From Curtobacterium sp. L6-1 (GTDB lineage: Bacteria > Actinomycetota > Actinomycetes > Actinomycetales > Microbacteriaceae), in assembly GCF_018885305.1 (NCBI RefSeq), contig NZ_CP076544.1, forward strand, positions 1,798,001-1,862,000: a stretch of 64,000 nucleotides of DNA, written 5' to 3'. A program made the position numbers and the translations under genes. The notes under the pieces are model-generated. The model was given only the letters and a program-made list of their open reading frames with translations. It did not search any database and was not told where the DNA came from. This document shows, one piece after another, positions 46,917-55,430 of this stretch (position 1 is the stretch's first letter; every line of letters begins with the position of its first letter).

Positions 46917-49496
46917 GTGCCCGGAGAGAACCTCACCAGAATCGAAGCCCAGGAACGTGCCGGCATCGTCAGCGTCCAGACGTACGACGTCGAACTCGAC
47001 CTGACCCGCGGCGCCGAGAGCTTCGGCAGCACCACCCGCGTGCGCTTCACCGCCACCCCCGGCGCCAGCACGTTCATCGACGCCATCACGAAGGCCGTGC
47101 ACGCGGTGACGCTGAACGGCGTCCCGCTCGACGTCGACGCGGTCAACGACGGAGTCCGCATCCAGCTCGCCGACCTGCAGGAACAGAACGAGCTCGTCGT
47201 CGTCGCCGACGCGCTGTACACGAACACCGGCGAAGGCCTGCACCGCTTCGTCGACCCCGTCGACGACGAGGTCTACCTGTACTCCCAGTTCGAGGTGCCG
47301 GACAGCCGCCGCATGTTCGCCGTGTTCGAACAGCCCGACCTCAAGGCCGAGTTCTCCTTCACGGTGACCGCACCGGCCCGCTGGCAGGTCGTCTCGAACG
47401 CCCCGACGCCCGAGCCGCACGTCGACGGCGACCACGCCACGTGGACCTTCCCGCCGACCGCGCGCATCTCGAGCTACATCACGGCGCTCATCGCCGGCCC
47501 GTACGAGGTCGTGCGCAGCGAGCTCACCAGCCGCGACGGCCGCACCATCCCGCTCGGCGTCTTCGCGCGGAAGTCGCTGGCCGAGTACCTCGACCCCGAC
47601 TACGTGTTCGAGACCACCCGCAAGGGCTTCGCGTACTTCGAGGAGAAGTTCGACGTCGCCTACCCGTTCGAGAAGTACGACCAGCTCTTCGTGCCGGAGT
47701 TCAACGCCGGCGCGATGGAGAACGCGGGCGCGGTCACCTTCACCGAGACCTACGTGTTCCGGTCGAAGGTCACGGACGCCATCAAGGAGCGCCGGGTCGT
47801 CACGATCCTGCACGAGCTCGCGCACATGTGGTTCGGCGACCTCGTCACCATGAAGTGGTGGAACGACCTGTGGCTGAACGAGTCGTTCGCCGAGTGGGCG
47901 TCGACGATCGCCACGGCCGAGGCCACCGAGTGGACCGGCGCGTGGACGACGTTCCAGGCGATGGAGAAGTCCTGGGCCTACCGCCAGGACCAGCTCCCCT
48001 CGACGCACCCGATCGTCGCGACGATCAACGACCTCGAGGACGTCCAGGTCAACTTCGACGGCATCACGTACGCGAAGGGCGGCTCCGTCCTCAAGCAGCT
48101 CGTGGCGTGGGTCGGCATCGACGCGTTCTTCGCCGGCGTCTCGGCGTACTTCAAGAAGCACCACCACTCGAACACCGAGCTCAAGGACCTGCTCGTCGAG
48201 CTCGAGGCCACCAGCGGCCGCGACCTGTCCGAGTGGTCGAAGCTCTGGCTCGAGACCGCGGGCGTGAACACCCTGCGCCCGGATATCGAGACCGACGCCG
48301 ACGGCGTCATCACCTCGTTCGCCGTCCTGCAGGAAGCCCCGTCGGACTACCCGACGCTGCGCCCGCACCGTCTGGCGATCGGCGTGTACGGCTTCACCAA
48401 CGACTCGTCGGCACCGTTCGGCGCCGACACCGCGTACTCCGGCGGCAAGCTCGAGCGCGTGCACCGCGTCGAGATCGACGTCGACGGTGCCCGCACCGAG
48501 GTCCCCGAGCTGGTCGGCATCCACCGCGGCGACCTCGTGCTCCTCAACGACGACGACCTGGCGTACGCCAAGATCCGTCTCGACGAGCACTCGCGCCGCA
48601 CGGCGATCGAGCACCTCGCGGCGATCGCGGACCCGCTCGCCCGGTCGATCGTGTGGGGTGCCGTCTGGGACGCCACGCGTGACGCCGAGTCGCCCGCCAG
48701 CGACTACGTCACCCTGGTGCTCGGCAACATCGCGACCGAGACCGAGTCGACGACGATCCGCACCACGCTGTCGCAGCTGCTGCTGGCGGCGCGGAACTAC
48801 GTGGCCCCGGCGAAGACCGACGGCACCGTCCGCACCGTCGGCGACACCCTGTGGCAGCTGGCCTCGTCGGCGGAGTCCGGCTCCGACGCGCAGTTCCAGT
48901 TCGTGAAGTTCTTCGCACAGATCCCCTCGACGCCCGAGCACGTGGCGACGCTCCAGGGCCTGCGCGACGGCTCGGTCACGCTGCAGGGCCTCGAGGTCGA
49001 CACCGACCTGCGCTGGGAGCTCCTCGAGGGCCTCGTGCTCGCGGGCGCTGCCGGCAACGACGAGATCGACGCCGAGCTCGCCGCCGACCGGACCGCCTCC
49101 GGCGCGCAGGCCGCTGCCCGCGCACGGGCGACGATCCCGACCGCCGAGGGCAAGCTCGCGGCGTTCTCGTCGCTCGTCGACAGCGACGACGCGCCGAACG
49201 CGATCGTCCGCCAGACGACGGTCGGGTTCCAGCACGTCAACGCGCCGGTGGTGCTCGAGGGCCTCGTGCAGCGGTACTTCGACGTCATCACGCGCATCTG
49301 GGACGAGCGCAGCTACCACATCGCCGACACGGTGGTGACGGGCCTCTACCCGGCGCCGCTGGCCTCGACCGAGCTGCGGGACGCCGCTCGGGCCTGGCTC
49401 GACGCGCACCCCGAGACGCCGGCGCTGCGCCGCATCGTGACCGAGAACCTCGCGGGCACCGAGCGGGCACTCCGCGTCCAGGCGGCGGACGTCTGA
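46917..49496 (+). CDS. pepN: Aminopeptidase N (M1 family)
   Basis: An 859-residue zinc aminopeptidase that removes N-terminal residues from peptides in the cytoplasm. The substrate-anchoring GAMEN motif starts at residue 265. The zinc site is HELAH (H299, E300, H303) with the third ligand glutamate in NESFAEW. An ERAP1-like C-terminal helical domain completes the usual length. GTG 46917 was chosen because GATGGAG precedes it. A strong hairpin follows the stop. Confidence 0.96.
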   Translation: MPGENLTRIEAQERAGIVSVQTYDVELDLTRGAESFGSTTRVRFTATPGASTFIDAITKAVHAVTLNGVPLDVDAVNDGVRIQLADLQEQNELVVVADALYTNTGEGLHRFVDPVDDEVYLYSQFEVPDSRRMFAVFEQPDLKAEFSFTVTAPARWQVVSNAPTPEPHVDGDHATWTFPPTARISSYITALIAGPYEVVRSELTSRDGRTIPLGVFARKSLAEYLDPDYVFETTRKGFAYFEEKFDVAYPFEKYDQLFVPEFNAGAMENAGAVTFTETYVFRSKVTDAIKERRVVTILHELAHMWFGDLVTMKWWNDLWLNESFAEWASTIATAEATEWTGAWTTFQAMEKSWAYRQDQLPSTHPIVATINDLEDVQVNFDGITYAKGGSVLKQLVAWVGIDAFFAGVSAYFKKHHHSNTELKDLLVELEATSGRDLSEWSKLWLETAGVNTLRPDIETDADGVITSFAVLQEAPSDYPTLRPHRLAIGVYGFTNDSSAPFGADTAYSGGKLERVHRVEIDVDGARTEVPELVGIHRGDLVLLNDDDLAYAKIRLDEHSRRTAIEHLAAIADPLARSIVWGAVWDATRDAESPASDYVTLVLGNIATETESTTIRTTLSQLLLAARNYVAPAKTDGTVRTVGDTLWQLASSAESGSDAQFQFVKFFAQIPSTPEHVATLQGLRDGSVTLQGLEVDTDLRWELLEGLVLAGAAGNDEIDAELAADRTASGAQAAARARATIPTAEGKLAAFSSLVDSDDAPNAIVRQTTVGFQHVNAPVVLEGLVQRYFDVITRIWDERSYHIADTVVTGLYPAPLASTELRDAARAWLDAHPETPALRRIVTENLAGTERALRVQAADV

Positions 49497-49510
49497 GCCT
49501 GATGTGAGCA

Positions 49511-49556
49511 GCGGCGAGGCCTCGGCGTTCCTCCAGGGACGCCGAGGCCTCGCCGC
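49511..49556 (+). terminator. Intrinsic terminator after pepN
   Basis: A perfect 18-bp stem (49511-49528 with 49539-49556) and 10-base loop lies 14 bp past the pepN stop. Confidence 0.85.
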
Positions 49557-49573
49557 TTAGCATCGTCCGGATC

Positions 49574-50640
49574 ATGCTCTTGGCTGCAGACACCACCGAC
49601 GTCTCCAAGTGGGCGTCGAACACCTTCACCCAGTTCGTCGACACCTGGCACGTCCCGATCACCATCGTCGTCGTCCTGCTCGCGGCGGTCATCATCCGAC
49701 TGCTCCTCCGCCGGATGATCAAGCAGGTCGTCGACCGCATCGTCAACGGCGTGAAGAAGCGCCAGGGGGCCGCCGACACCCAGGCGCTCGTGGCGTCGCC
49801 GCTGCAGACCGCCCGGGTCGTGCAGCGCACCCGCACGCTCGGCAGCGTGCTCGAGAACCTGGCGACGGTCGTCGTCGCGGTGATCGCCTTCGCCATCATC
49901 ATCTCGACCGTCTTCCCCACGGCCGCCGTCGGCATCGTCGGTGGCGCCTCGGTCGTCGCGGCCGGTCTGGCGGTCGGTGCGCAGAGCATCGTTCGCGACA
50001 TCCTGTCCGGCATCTTCATGATCCTCGAGGACCAGGCCGGCGTCGGCGACGTCGTCGACACCGGGCAGGCGACCGGCGTGGTCGAGAACGTCGGTCTGCG
50101 GGTCATGCAGATCCGCGACGTCAACGGCATCCTCTGGTTCGTCCCGAACGGGCAGATCCTGCGCGTCGGCAACCTCTCGCAGGGATGGTCGCGTGTCCTC
50201 GTCGACATCACGGTCCCCTACGACACCGACATCGACGCCGTGCAGGACGCCCTGATCGGCGCCGCCGTGGCGATGTCGCAGGAGTCGCGGTGGCGGCAGC
50301 GCATCGTCGAGAAGCCGGAGATCTGGGGCCTGCAGTCGATCACCGACACGGGCATGGTCTTCCGCCTCGTCGTGAAGACCCGGGCGTCCGAGCTCGACGT
50401 CGTCGGGCGGGAACTCCGCATCCGCCTGAAGCACAGCGTGGACGAACTCGGCGTGACCCTGCCCGCGATGGCGATGATCATGCCCGAGGGGTGGGAGAAC
50501 GCCACCTCGGTGAACGGCCTCCGCCCGGTGCGGACCGCTCCGGTACCGGCGCCGACGAAGCCCCGCCGTGCGCGGAAGACCATCCTCGGCAAGTCGATCC
50601 GGACCGGCGAGGACACCACCACCGACGGCGAGGACTCCCC

Positions 50641-50644
<4 letters not shown>
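49574..50644 (+). CDS. MscS family mechanosensitive channel
   Basis: A 356-residue small-conductance mechanosensitive channel protein. It has an N-terminal helix (about residues 27-48), a second and third helix (residues 95-135) with the pore-lining pattern GIVGGASVVAAGLAVGAQSIVRDILSGIF, then the MscS beta domain (VGDVVDTGQATGVVENVGLRVMQIRDVNGILWFVPNG) and a cytoplasmic domain. The C-terminal 50 residues are basic and disordered. It protects against osmotic downshock. Its stop overlaps the GTG of the globin gene. Confidence 0.93.
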
Positions 50645-51165
<521 letters not shown>

Positions 51166-51184
51166 CACCACCGCGGGGTGGTCG

Positions 51185-51221
51185 GACCCCGGTCCGCTGG
51201 ACGGACGAGCGGCCCGGGGTC
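51185..51221. terminator. Terminator between globin and epimerase genes
   Basis: GACCCCGG (51185-51192) pairs with CCGGGGTC (51214-51221) around a 21-base loop, between two convergent genes. Confidence 0.5.
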
Positions 51222-51222
51222 G

Positions 51223-52065
51223 TCAGCGCCCGGCGGCCTCGGACCGGAGGTGCTCGACGAGTGACGGACGTGACGGTTGCCATCCGTAGTGGGAGCGGGC
51301 GTGGGATCCGGCGGCCACCTGGTCGAGGAGCAGCGCGTCGGCGAACGCCGCACCGAGGCGGTCGCGGGACTCGTCGACCGACTCGGTGACGACCGGGCTG
51401 CCCGCGGCCCCGGCTTCGGCGAGGTCGCGGACCGTCGGGGCCTCACCCGTCGCGGCCACCACGTAGCCGTCCTGGTCGGCGCGTTCGAGGGCGAGGACGT
51501 AGAGCTCCGCGAGGTCGTCGACGTGCACGGTGGTCCACCGCTGGGTCCCGTCGCCGACCGTCCGGACCGGCGCGGTCTCGTCGCCGAGGAACATCGTCGG
51601 GATGCCGGCACCACGGCCGTACACGATGCCCGGCGCGACGACGGTGGTGCGGACGGCGCTGGTCCTCACACGGTCCTCGTTCGGCGCACGCCAGGCGGTG
51701 AGGGCTGGCGGGGCGACCGGCGAGTCCTCGGTGATGTCCGCGGCGGCACCGAACGTGAAGATGCCCCCGGTGTGCACGAAGGGCCGGTCTGTGCCACCGA
51801 GCGCGTCGAGCACCGCGTCGATCAGACCCTGGTCGACGTCCTGCGCCGACGCGGTGTGGACGACGCCGTCGGCCTCGCGTGCCAGGCGGGCGACGAGGCG
51901 ACCGTCCGTCGCGTCGCCGACCACCGCCTCCCCTCCCGACCGTCGGACACGCTCGGCCTTGTCGTCGGAACGGACGAGGGCGGTGACCCGGTGGCCGTGG
52001 GCCACGAGGGCGTCGAGGACTGCGGAACCGATGTAGCCGGACGCGCCGGTGAGGAAGACGTGCAC
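51223..52065 (-). CDS. NAD(P)-dependent epimerase/dehydratase family (extended SDR) protein
   Basis: A 280-residue Rossmann-fold oxidoreductase. The dinucleotide site is FLTGASGYIGSAVL at the N-terminus, GDATDGR and VVHTAS mark the next strands, and a TVVAPGIVYGRG segment follows. The central YxxxK pair usual for SDR enzymes is not evident (the region reads PALTAWRAPNEDRV), so it may be an atypical or regulatory SDR of the SDR_a5/NmrA-like type. The GTG start at 52065 gives the best N-terminus. The substrate is unknown. Confidence 0.82.
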   Translation of the reverse strand: MHVFLTGASGYIGSAVLDALVAHGHRVTALVRSDDKAERVRRSGGEAVVGDATDGRLVARLAREADGVVHTASAQDVDQGLIDAVLDALGGTDRPFVHTGGIFTFGAAADITEDSPVAPPALTAWRAPNEDRVRTSAVRTTVVAPGIVYGRGAGIPTMFLGDETAPVRTVGDGTQRWTTVHVDDLAELYVLALERADQDGYVVAATGEAPTVRDLAEAGAAGSPVVTESVDESRDRLGAAFADALLLDQVAAGSHARSHYGWQPSRPSLVEHLRSEAAGR

Positions 52066-52118
52066 GACACGAGCCTTACACGTCCCGCTGCGCATCGTCC
52101 GGAGACGCTGTCGGAGCC

Positions 52119-52820
52119 CTACGAGCTCAGAGTCCAGGCCCGACGCTTGACCAGGACGTGCCCACGGGAGGTCGTCAGGCGGCTCCACGGGCCGGTCTCG
52201 AACAGCCGCACCGGTTCGGTGCCGAGGAAGCCGAGGCTCTCGGCTGCGAAGCCCGCCCCGGCCGGTAGGTGCTCCACGCCCGGGATCGGACGGCCCCAGA
52301 CCTCGGAGCGCACGCGGCGGACGATGGACTCCCCCGAGCTGGTCGGCACGGAGGCGGCGACTTCGTCGATGCCCTGCCGAGCGGCGCGGTGCAGGAGCTC
52401 GGCGGACACGTCGGGCTGCGGCGCCCAGCCGCCACGGGGCGGGGAGATCGCTGCCCAGGTGACGGTGTGGACCTCGAGGGGCAGCTCGACCTCGATCGGT
52501 GTGGCACGGGTCGGGTCGGCGCTGTGGGCCTGCTCGGCGTCCTGGGCCTCGGCGAGGAGCCGGAGCCGTTCCTGGAACGACCGGAGCGGCACCACGACGT
52601 CGATCTCCTCCGGCTGGGTGAGCGCGAAGGTCCGCAACCCGAGCACCGTCGGCAGTTCGTCGAGCAGTCCGAGCGGGTAGAGGATCGCCGTGTAGACCGC
52701 CAGCACGCCGGAGTCGGCGATGAGGCGCACCGAGCCGTCCTCGATCCGAGCGGCCCGCCCGAGGTAGGTGCGGAGGTCACCGAGTGATGCGGCGTCGGGA
52801 AGGGTGAACGAGCTGCTCAT
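52119..52820 (-). CDS. Conserved hypothetical protein, 233 residues
   Basis: A cytoplasmic protein with no membrane segment. Its N-terminal half contains LRTYLGRAARIEDGSVRLIAD and a strand-rich region; the middle has WAAISPPRGGW and the C-terminus reads GHVLVKRRAWTLSS. I recall similar proteins widely in Microbacteriaceae without assigned function, but cannot name a family. Its start at 52820 precedes the heat-shock promoter region of the divergent hsp20 gene. The epimerase gene lies 53 bp downstream. Confidence 0.75.
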   Translation of the reverse strand: MSSSFTLPDAASLGDLRTYLGRAARIEDGSVRLIADSGVLAVYTAILYPLGLLDELPTVLGLRTFALTQPEEIDVVVPLRSFQERLRLLAEAQDAEQAHSADPTRATPIEVELPLEVHTVTWAAISPPRGGWAPQPDVSAELLHRAARQGIDEVAASVPTSSGESIVRRVRSEVWGRPIPGVEHLPAGAGFAAESLGFLGTEPVRLFETGPWSRLTTSRGHVLVKRRAWTLSS

Positions 52821-52892
52821 GTCGTCACCGATCCTAGCCGCGACCGTCCGCGCACTCCCTGGCCCCGTTCTCGGCGATCTCCGAGCCCGTTT

Positions 52893-52922
52893 TTGGCACT
52901 CTCCGGGTTCGAGTGCTAGAAC
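52893..52922 (+). promoter_or_regulatory. CIRCE element (HrcA site) overlapping the hsp20 promoter
   Basis: TTGGCACTC-N9-GAGTGCTAG (52893-52919) is a two-mismatch version of CIRCE. Its left arm holds a -35 (TTGGCA, 52893-52898), and TAGAAC (52917-52922) serves as -10 with 18-bp spacing. Confidence 0.88.
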
Positions 52923-52931
52923 ATGACGCAG

Positions 52932-52950
52932 TTGAGTCGGAAGGACTCAA
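52932..52950 (+). promoter_or_regulatory. HAIR element (HspR site) upstream of hsp20
   Basis: TTGAGT-N7-ACTCAA matches the core of the HspR-associated inverted repeat (CTTGAGT-N7-ACTCAAG). It lies just downstream of the predicted transcription start. Confidence 0.8.
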
Positions 52951-52982
52951 CACGACCCACATCGTGAAGGAGTTGATGTCAG

Positions 52983-53468
52983 ATGGCCATGACCTTCGAT
53001 CCGTTCCGCGAGCTCGACCGTCTCGCCGGTTCCCTCCTCGGCGGAGCCACGACCGGTCCGCGCTCGATGCCGATGGACCTGTACCGCGCGGGCGACCACT
53101 ACGTGATGGACGTCGACCTGCCGGGCGTCGACCCGGGCTCGGTCGACGTGGACGTCGACGGCTCGGTCCTCACCATCCGCGCGGAACGCACCCTCGGTGC
53201 TCCGGACGGCGTGCAGTGGCTCACCCGGGAACGTCAGCCGGGGACCTTCGTCCGGCAGCTCACCCTCGGCGACGGGCTCGACGTGGAGCGGATCGCCGCG
53301 CACTACGACAACGGTGTGCTGAGCGTCACGATCCCCGTGCAGGAGTCGTCGAAGCCGCGCAAGATCGCGATCAGCACGAGCAGCAGGGCCGACGGAGGCA
53401 GCGGTGCGGACCGCGGCGGCCAGGGCGCCCAGCCGCTCGCCGTCGAGCAGGCGGCCCCCGGCGCCTGA
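52983..53468 (+). CDS. Hsp20 family small heat-shock protein
   Basis: A 161-residue alpha-crystallin-type holdase that binds unfolding proteins. The N-terminus (FDPFRELDRLAG) is typical, the crystallin domain runs from about residue 33 to 125 with DLPGVDPGSVDVDVDGSVLTI, and a short disordered tail follows. ATG 52983 has GAAGGAG upstream. Both CIRCE and HAIR sites lie in its promoter, so it should be repressed by HrcA and HspR and induced by heat. A terminator hairpin follows. Confidence 0.93.
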   Translation: MAMTFDPFRELDRLAGSLLGGATTGPRSMPMDLYRAGDHYVMDVDLPGVDPGSVDVDVDGSVLTIRAERTLGAPDGVQWLTRERQPGTFVRQLTLGDGLDVERIAAHYDNGVLSVTIPVQESSKPRKIAISTSSRADGGSGADRGGQGAQPLAVEQAAPGA

Positions 53469-53484
53469 GTCGGACGGCACTGGT

Positions 53485-53522
53485 GACGGCGGGCCGACCC
53501 TCGACGGGGTCGGTCCGCCGTC
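53485..53522 (+). terminator. Intrinsic terminator after hsp20
   Basis: A 16-bp stem GACGGCGGGCCGACCC/GGGTCGGTCCGCCGTC, with one G-U pair and a 6-base loop, lies 16 bp past the stop. Confidence 0.75.
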
Positions 53523-53591
53523 CCCCGTCCGGTCCGCCGTGCCTGCCGCGCCCCGTCCCCTTCCCGCTTCGTGCCCGCTCGGATCTCGTCG

Positions 53592-53909
53592 ATGCCCCAC
53601 CTGCTCAACGCCCTGCTGTCCGTCGCCGTCGTCGCCGGCCTGCTCGCCGGCCCCAGCCTCCGTCCCCGGCTCGCCCTGCTGCTCGGCCTCGGGGGCTCCG
53701 TCGTCGCGAACCAGTTCGTCTGGATGCTCGCGCCCGGCCTCTGGGCGCACCCGCTCGCACCGTGGGTCGCGAGCACCGCCGGGGCGATCACCGCGGTCGC
53801 GCTCTGGAGCCTGCTCCGTACGTCGCCCACGGTCCTGGACCTCGTCGGAGCATCGGAGCGCCAGGACCTGGTCGGAGCGCCGGAACGCCAGGACCCGTTC
53901 GTAGACTGA
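53592..53909 (+). CDS. Small membrane protein with C-terminal repeat
   Basis: A 105-residue protein with three hydrophobic segments (about residues 4-22, 28-48 and 58-75). The C-terminus carries two near-copies of DLVGA(S/P)ERQD encoded by a 27-bp tandem repeat. I do not recognise it. ATG 53592 is chosen without a strong ribosome site; GTG 53571 would add seven residues. Its stop lies 4 bp before the thioesterase gene, suggesting co-transcription. Confidence 0.55.
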   Translation: MPHLLNALLSVAVVAGLLAGPSLRPRLALLLGLGGSVVANQFVWMLAPGLWAHPLAPWVASTAGAITAVALWSLLRTSPTVLDLVGASERQDLVGAPERQDPFVD

Positions 53910-53913
53910 CGGC

Positions 53914-54774
53914 GTGAACCGCGAACCCGACTTCCTCTCCACCCTGCGACTCGAGGACACCGGAGCGAGCACCCGCGAGACGATCCTCACCGGGGCGAGT
54001 CACTGGTCCCCCGGCGGTCGCGTGTTCGGCGGCCAGGTCCTGGCGCAGTGCATCGTCGCGGCGCAGTCGACCATCGAGGGGCGCGCGATCCACTCCGTGC
54101 ACGGCTACTTCCTCCGCCCCGGCGCGACCGACGTACCGATCACGTTCGGCGTCGAGCGCATCCACGACGGCCGCTCGTTCGCGACCCGGCGGGCGCAGGC
54201 GTACCAGAACGGGGTGCCGATCTTCTCGATGATCGCGTCGTTCCAGACCCCGGACGTCGGCGCCGAGCACCAGGACCCCTTCCCCGACGACGTCCCGGAC
54301 CCGGAGTCGCTGCCGTCCGCGGCGTCAGTCCTCGCGACCATCGACCACCCGACGGCGCAGGCGTGGGCGGAGCGGTCGATCGACATGCGCCACGTCGAGG
54401 GCCCGGTGTACTTCGACGTGCAGGGCGCCCAGGTGGCGCACCAGGCGGTGTGGTTCCGGGTCGACGCGGACATGCCGGACGATCCCGCACTGCACCGCGC
54501 GGTCCTGGCCTACGCGAGCGACCTGTCGCTCCTCGAGCCGATCATGCGCCGGCACGGGATGGCCTGGGGAACGCCGGGCGTCAAGCTCGCGAGCCTCGAC
54601 CACGCGATGTGGTGGCACCGCGACGGGCGAGCCGACGACTGGGTGCTGTACGCGCAGGAGTCACCGAGCGCACAGGGTGGTCGGGGCCTCGCACTGGGAC
54701 GGATGTTCTCCCGCGACGGTCGGTTGCTCGCCACGGTCGCCCAGGAGGGGATGATGCGCGTCCCCACCGCCTGA
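53914..54774 (+). CDS. tesB: Acyl-CoA thioesterase II (TesB family)
   Basis: A 286-residue double-hotdog thioesterase that hydrolyses acyl-CoA esters. The first hotdog has FGGQVLAQ and SVHGYFLRPG; the second has LASLDHAMWWHR, which carries the catalytic aspartate, followed by the S/T and Q region ESPSAQGGRGLALG...VAQEG. Length is normal. GTG 53914 closely follows the small membrane-protein gene. No membrane segment is present. Confidence 0.92.
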   Translation: MNREPDFLSTLRLEDTGASTRETILTGASHWSPGGRVFGGQVLAQCIVAAQSTIEGRAIHSVHGYFLRPGATDVPITFGVERIHDGRSFATRRAQAYQNGVPIFSMIASFQTPDVGAEHQDPFPDDVPDPESLPSAASVLATIDHPTAQAWAERSIDMRHVEGPVYFDVQGAQVAHQAVWFRVDADMPDDPALHRAVLAYASDLSLLEPIMRRHGMAWGTPGVKLASLDHAMWWHRDGRADDWVLYAQESPSAQGGRGLALGRMFSRDGRLLATVAQEGMMRVPTA

Positions 54775-54805
54775 GGACACGGACGGCGGAACCCCGCGCA
54801 ACCGC

Positions 54806-54899
54806 GGTGCGCCGCCAGCCTCAGCGCACCGCGCACCACGGACCACGGACCACGGACCACGGACCACGGACCACGGTGCGCTGCCGGCCTCGGCGCACC
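54806..54899. repeat. Seven-bp tandem repeat flanked by duplicate 25-bp hairpins
   Basis: About six copies of ACCACGG (54836-54876) lie between two related hairpins, GGTGCGC...GCGCACC at 54806-54830 and 54875-54899. This is the 167-bp space between the convergent thioesterase genes; the hairpins can serve as terminators for both strands. Confidence 0.8.
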
Positions 54900-54941
54900 A
54901 CCGACCTCGGTACGGCGATCACCCGGACCGGTGCGACCCGA

Positions 54942-55424
54942 TCAGGGTCGGGAGAACGTGACCGGCGGCTCGACGTAGGTCTGGCACGCCGCGCGTTCCA
55001 CGTCCGTCAGCCGTCGCGGACGGTTGGTCTCGGCGTCGACCATCACCAGCGTCGTCGTCGCCCGGGTGTACAGCTCGGCCGGCTCGTGTCCGACCGGCGA
55101 CCACACCTCGTACGAGACGTCGATGCTCGCCCCACCGATCCGCCCGATCCACAGCTGGATGTCGAGCGGTCGGCGGAAGTACGGCGTCGACGCGAGGTAC
55201 TCGAGGCGCTGCGCAGCGATGACCGTCATCGTCCCGGAGCCCGGGCGTCCGTCGATCACCGGCTCCGGCGCGGACCCCGACTCGTCCACCTCGTCGGGGT
55301 CCGGCGCCCAGAACGCCAGCACGCGTGCTTCTTCGAGCAGCCGGAGCATCGCCGAGTTGTTCACGTGCCCGTAGGCGTCGATGTCACTCCAGCGGATGCG
55401 GACCGGCGCGTGCAGTCTCGCCAC
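54942..55424 (-). CDS. 4HBT-type hotdog thioesterase
   Basis: A 160-residue single-hotdog acyl-CoA thioesterase. The catalytic aspartate lies in RWSDIDAYGHVNN, the family signature at residues 10-23, and a helix LLEEARVLAFW follows as in 4-hydroxybenzoyl-CoA thioesterases. A loop of about 20 residues is inserted after the hot-dog helix. The GTG start at 55424 comes 6 bp after the EttA stop, so it is probably co-transcribed with it. The substrate is unknown. Confidence 0.88.
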   Translation of the reverse strand: MARLHAPVRIRWSDIDAYGHVNNSAMLRLLEEARVLAFWAPDPDEVDESGSAPEPVIDGRPGSGTMTVIAAQRLEYLASTPYFRRPLDIQLWIGRIGGASIDVSYEVWSPVGHEPAELYTRATTTLVMVDAETNRPRRLTDVERAACQTYVEPPVTFSRP

Positions 55425-55430
55425 GGTTGT

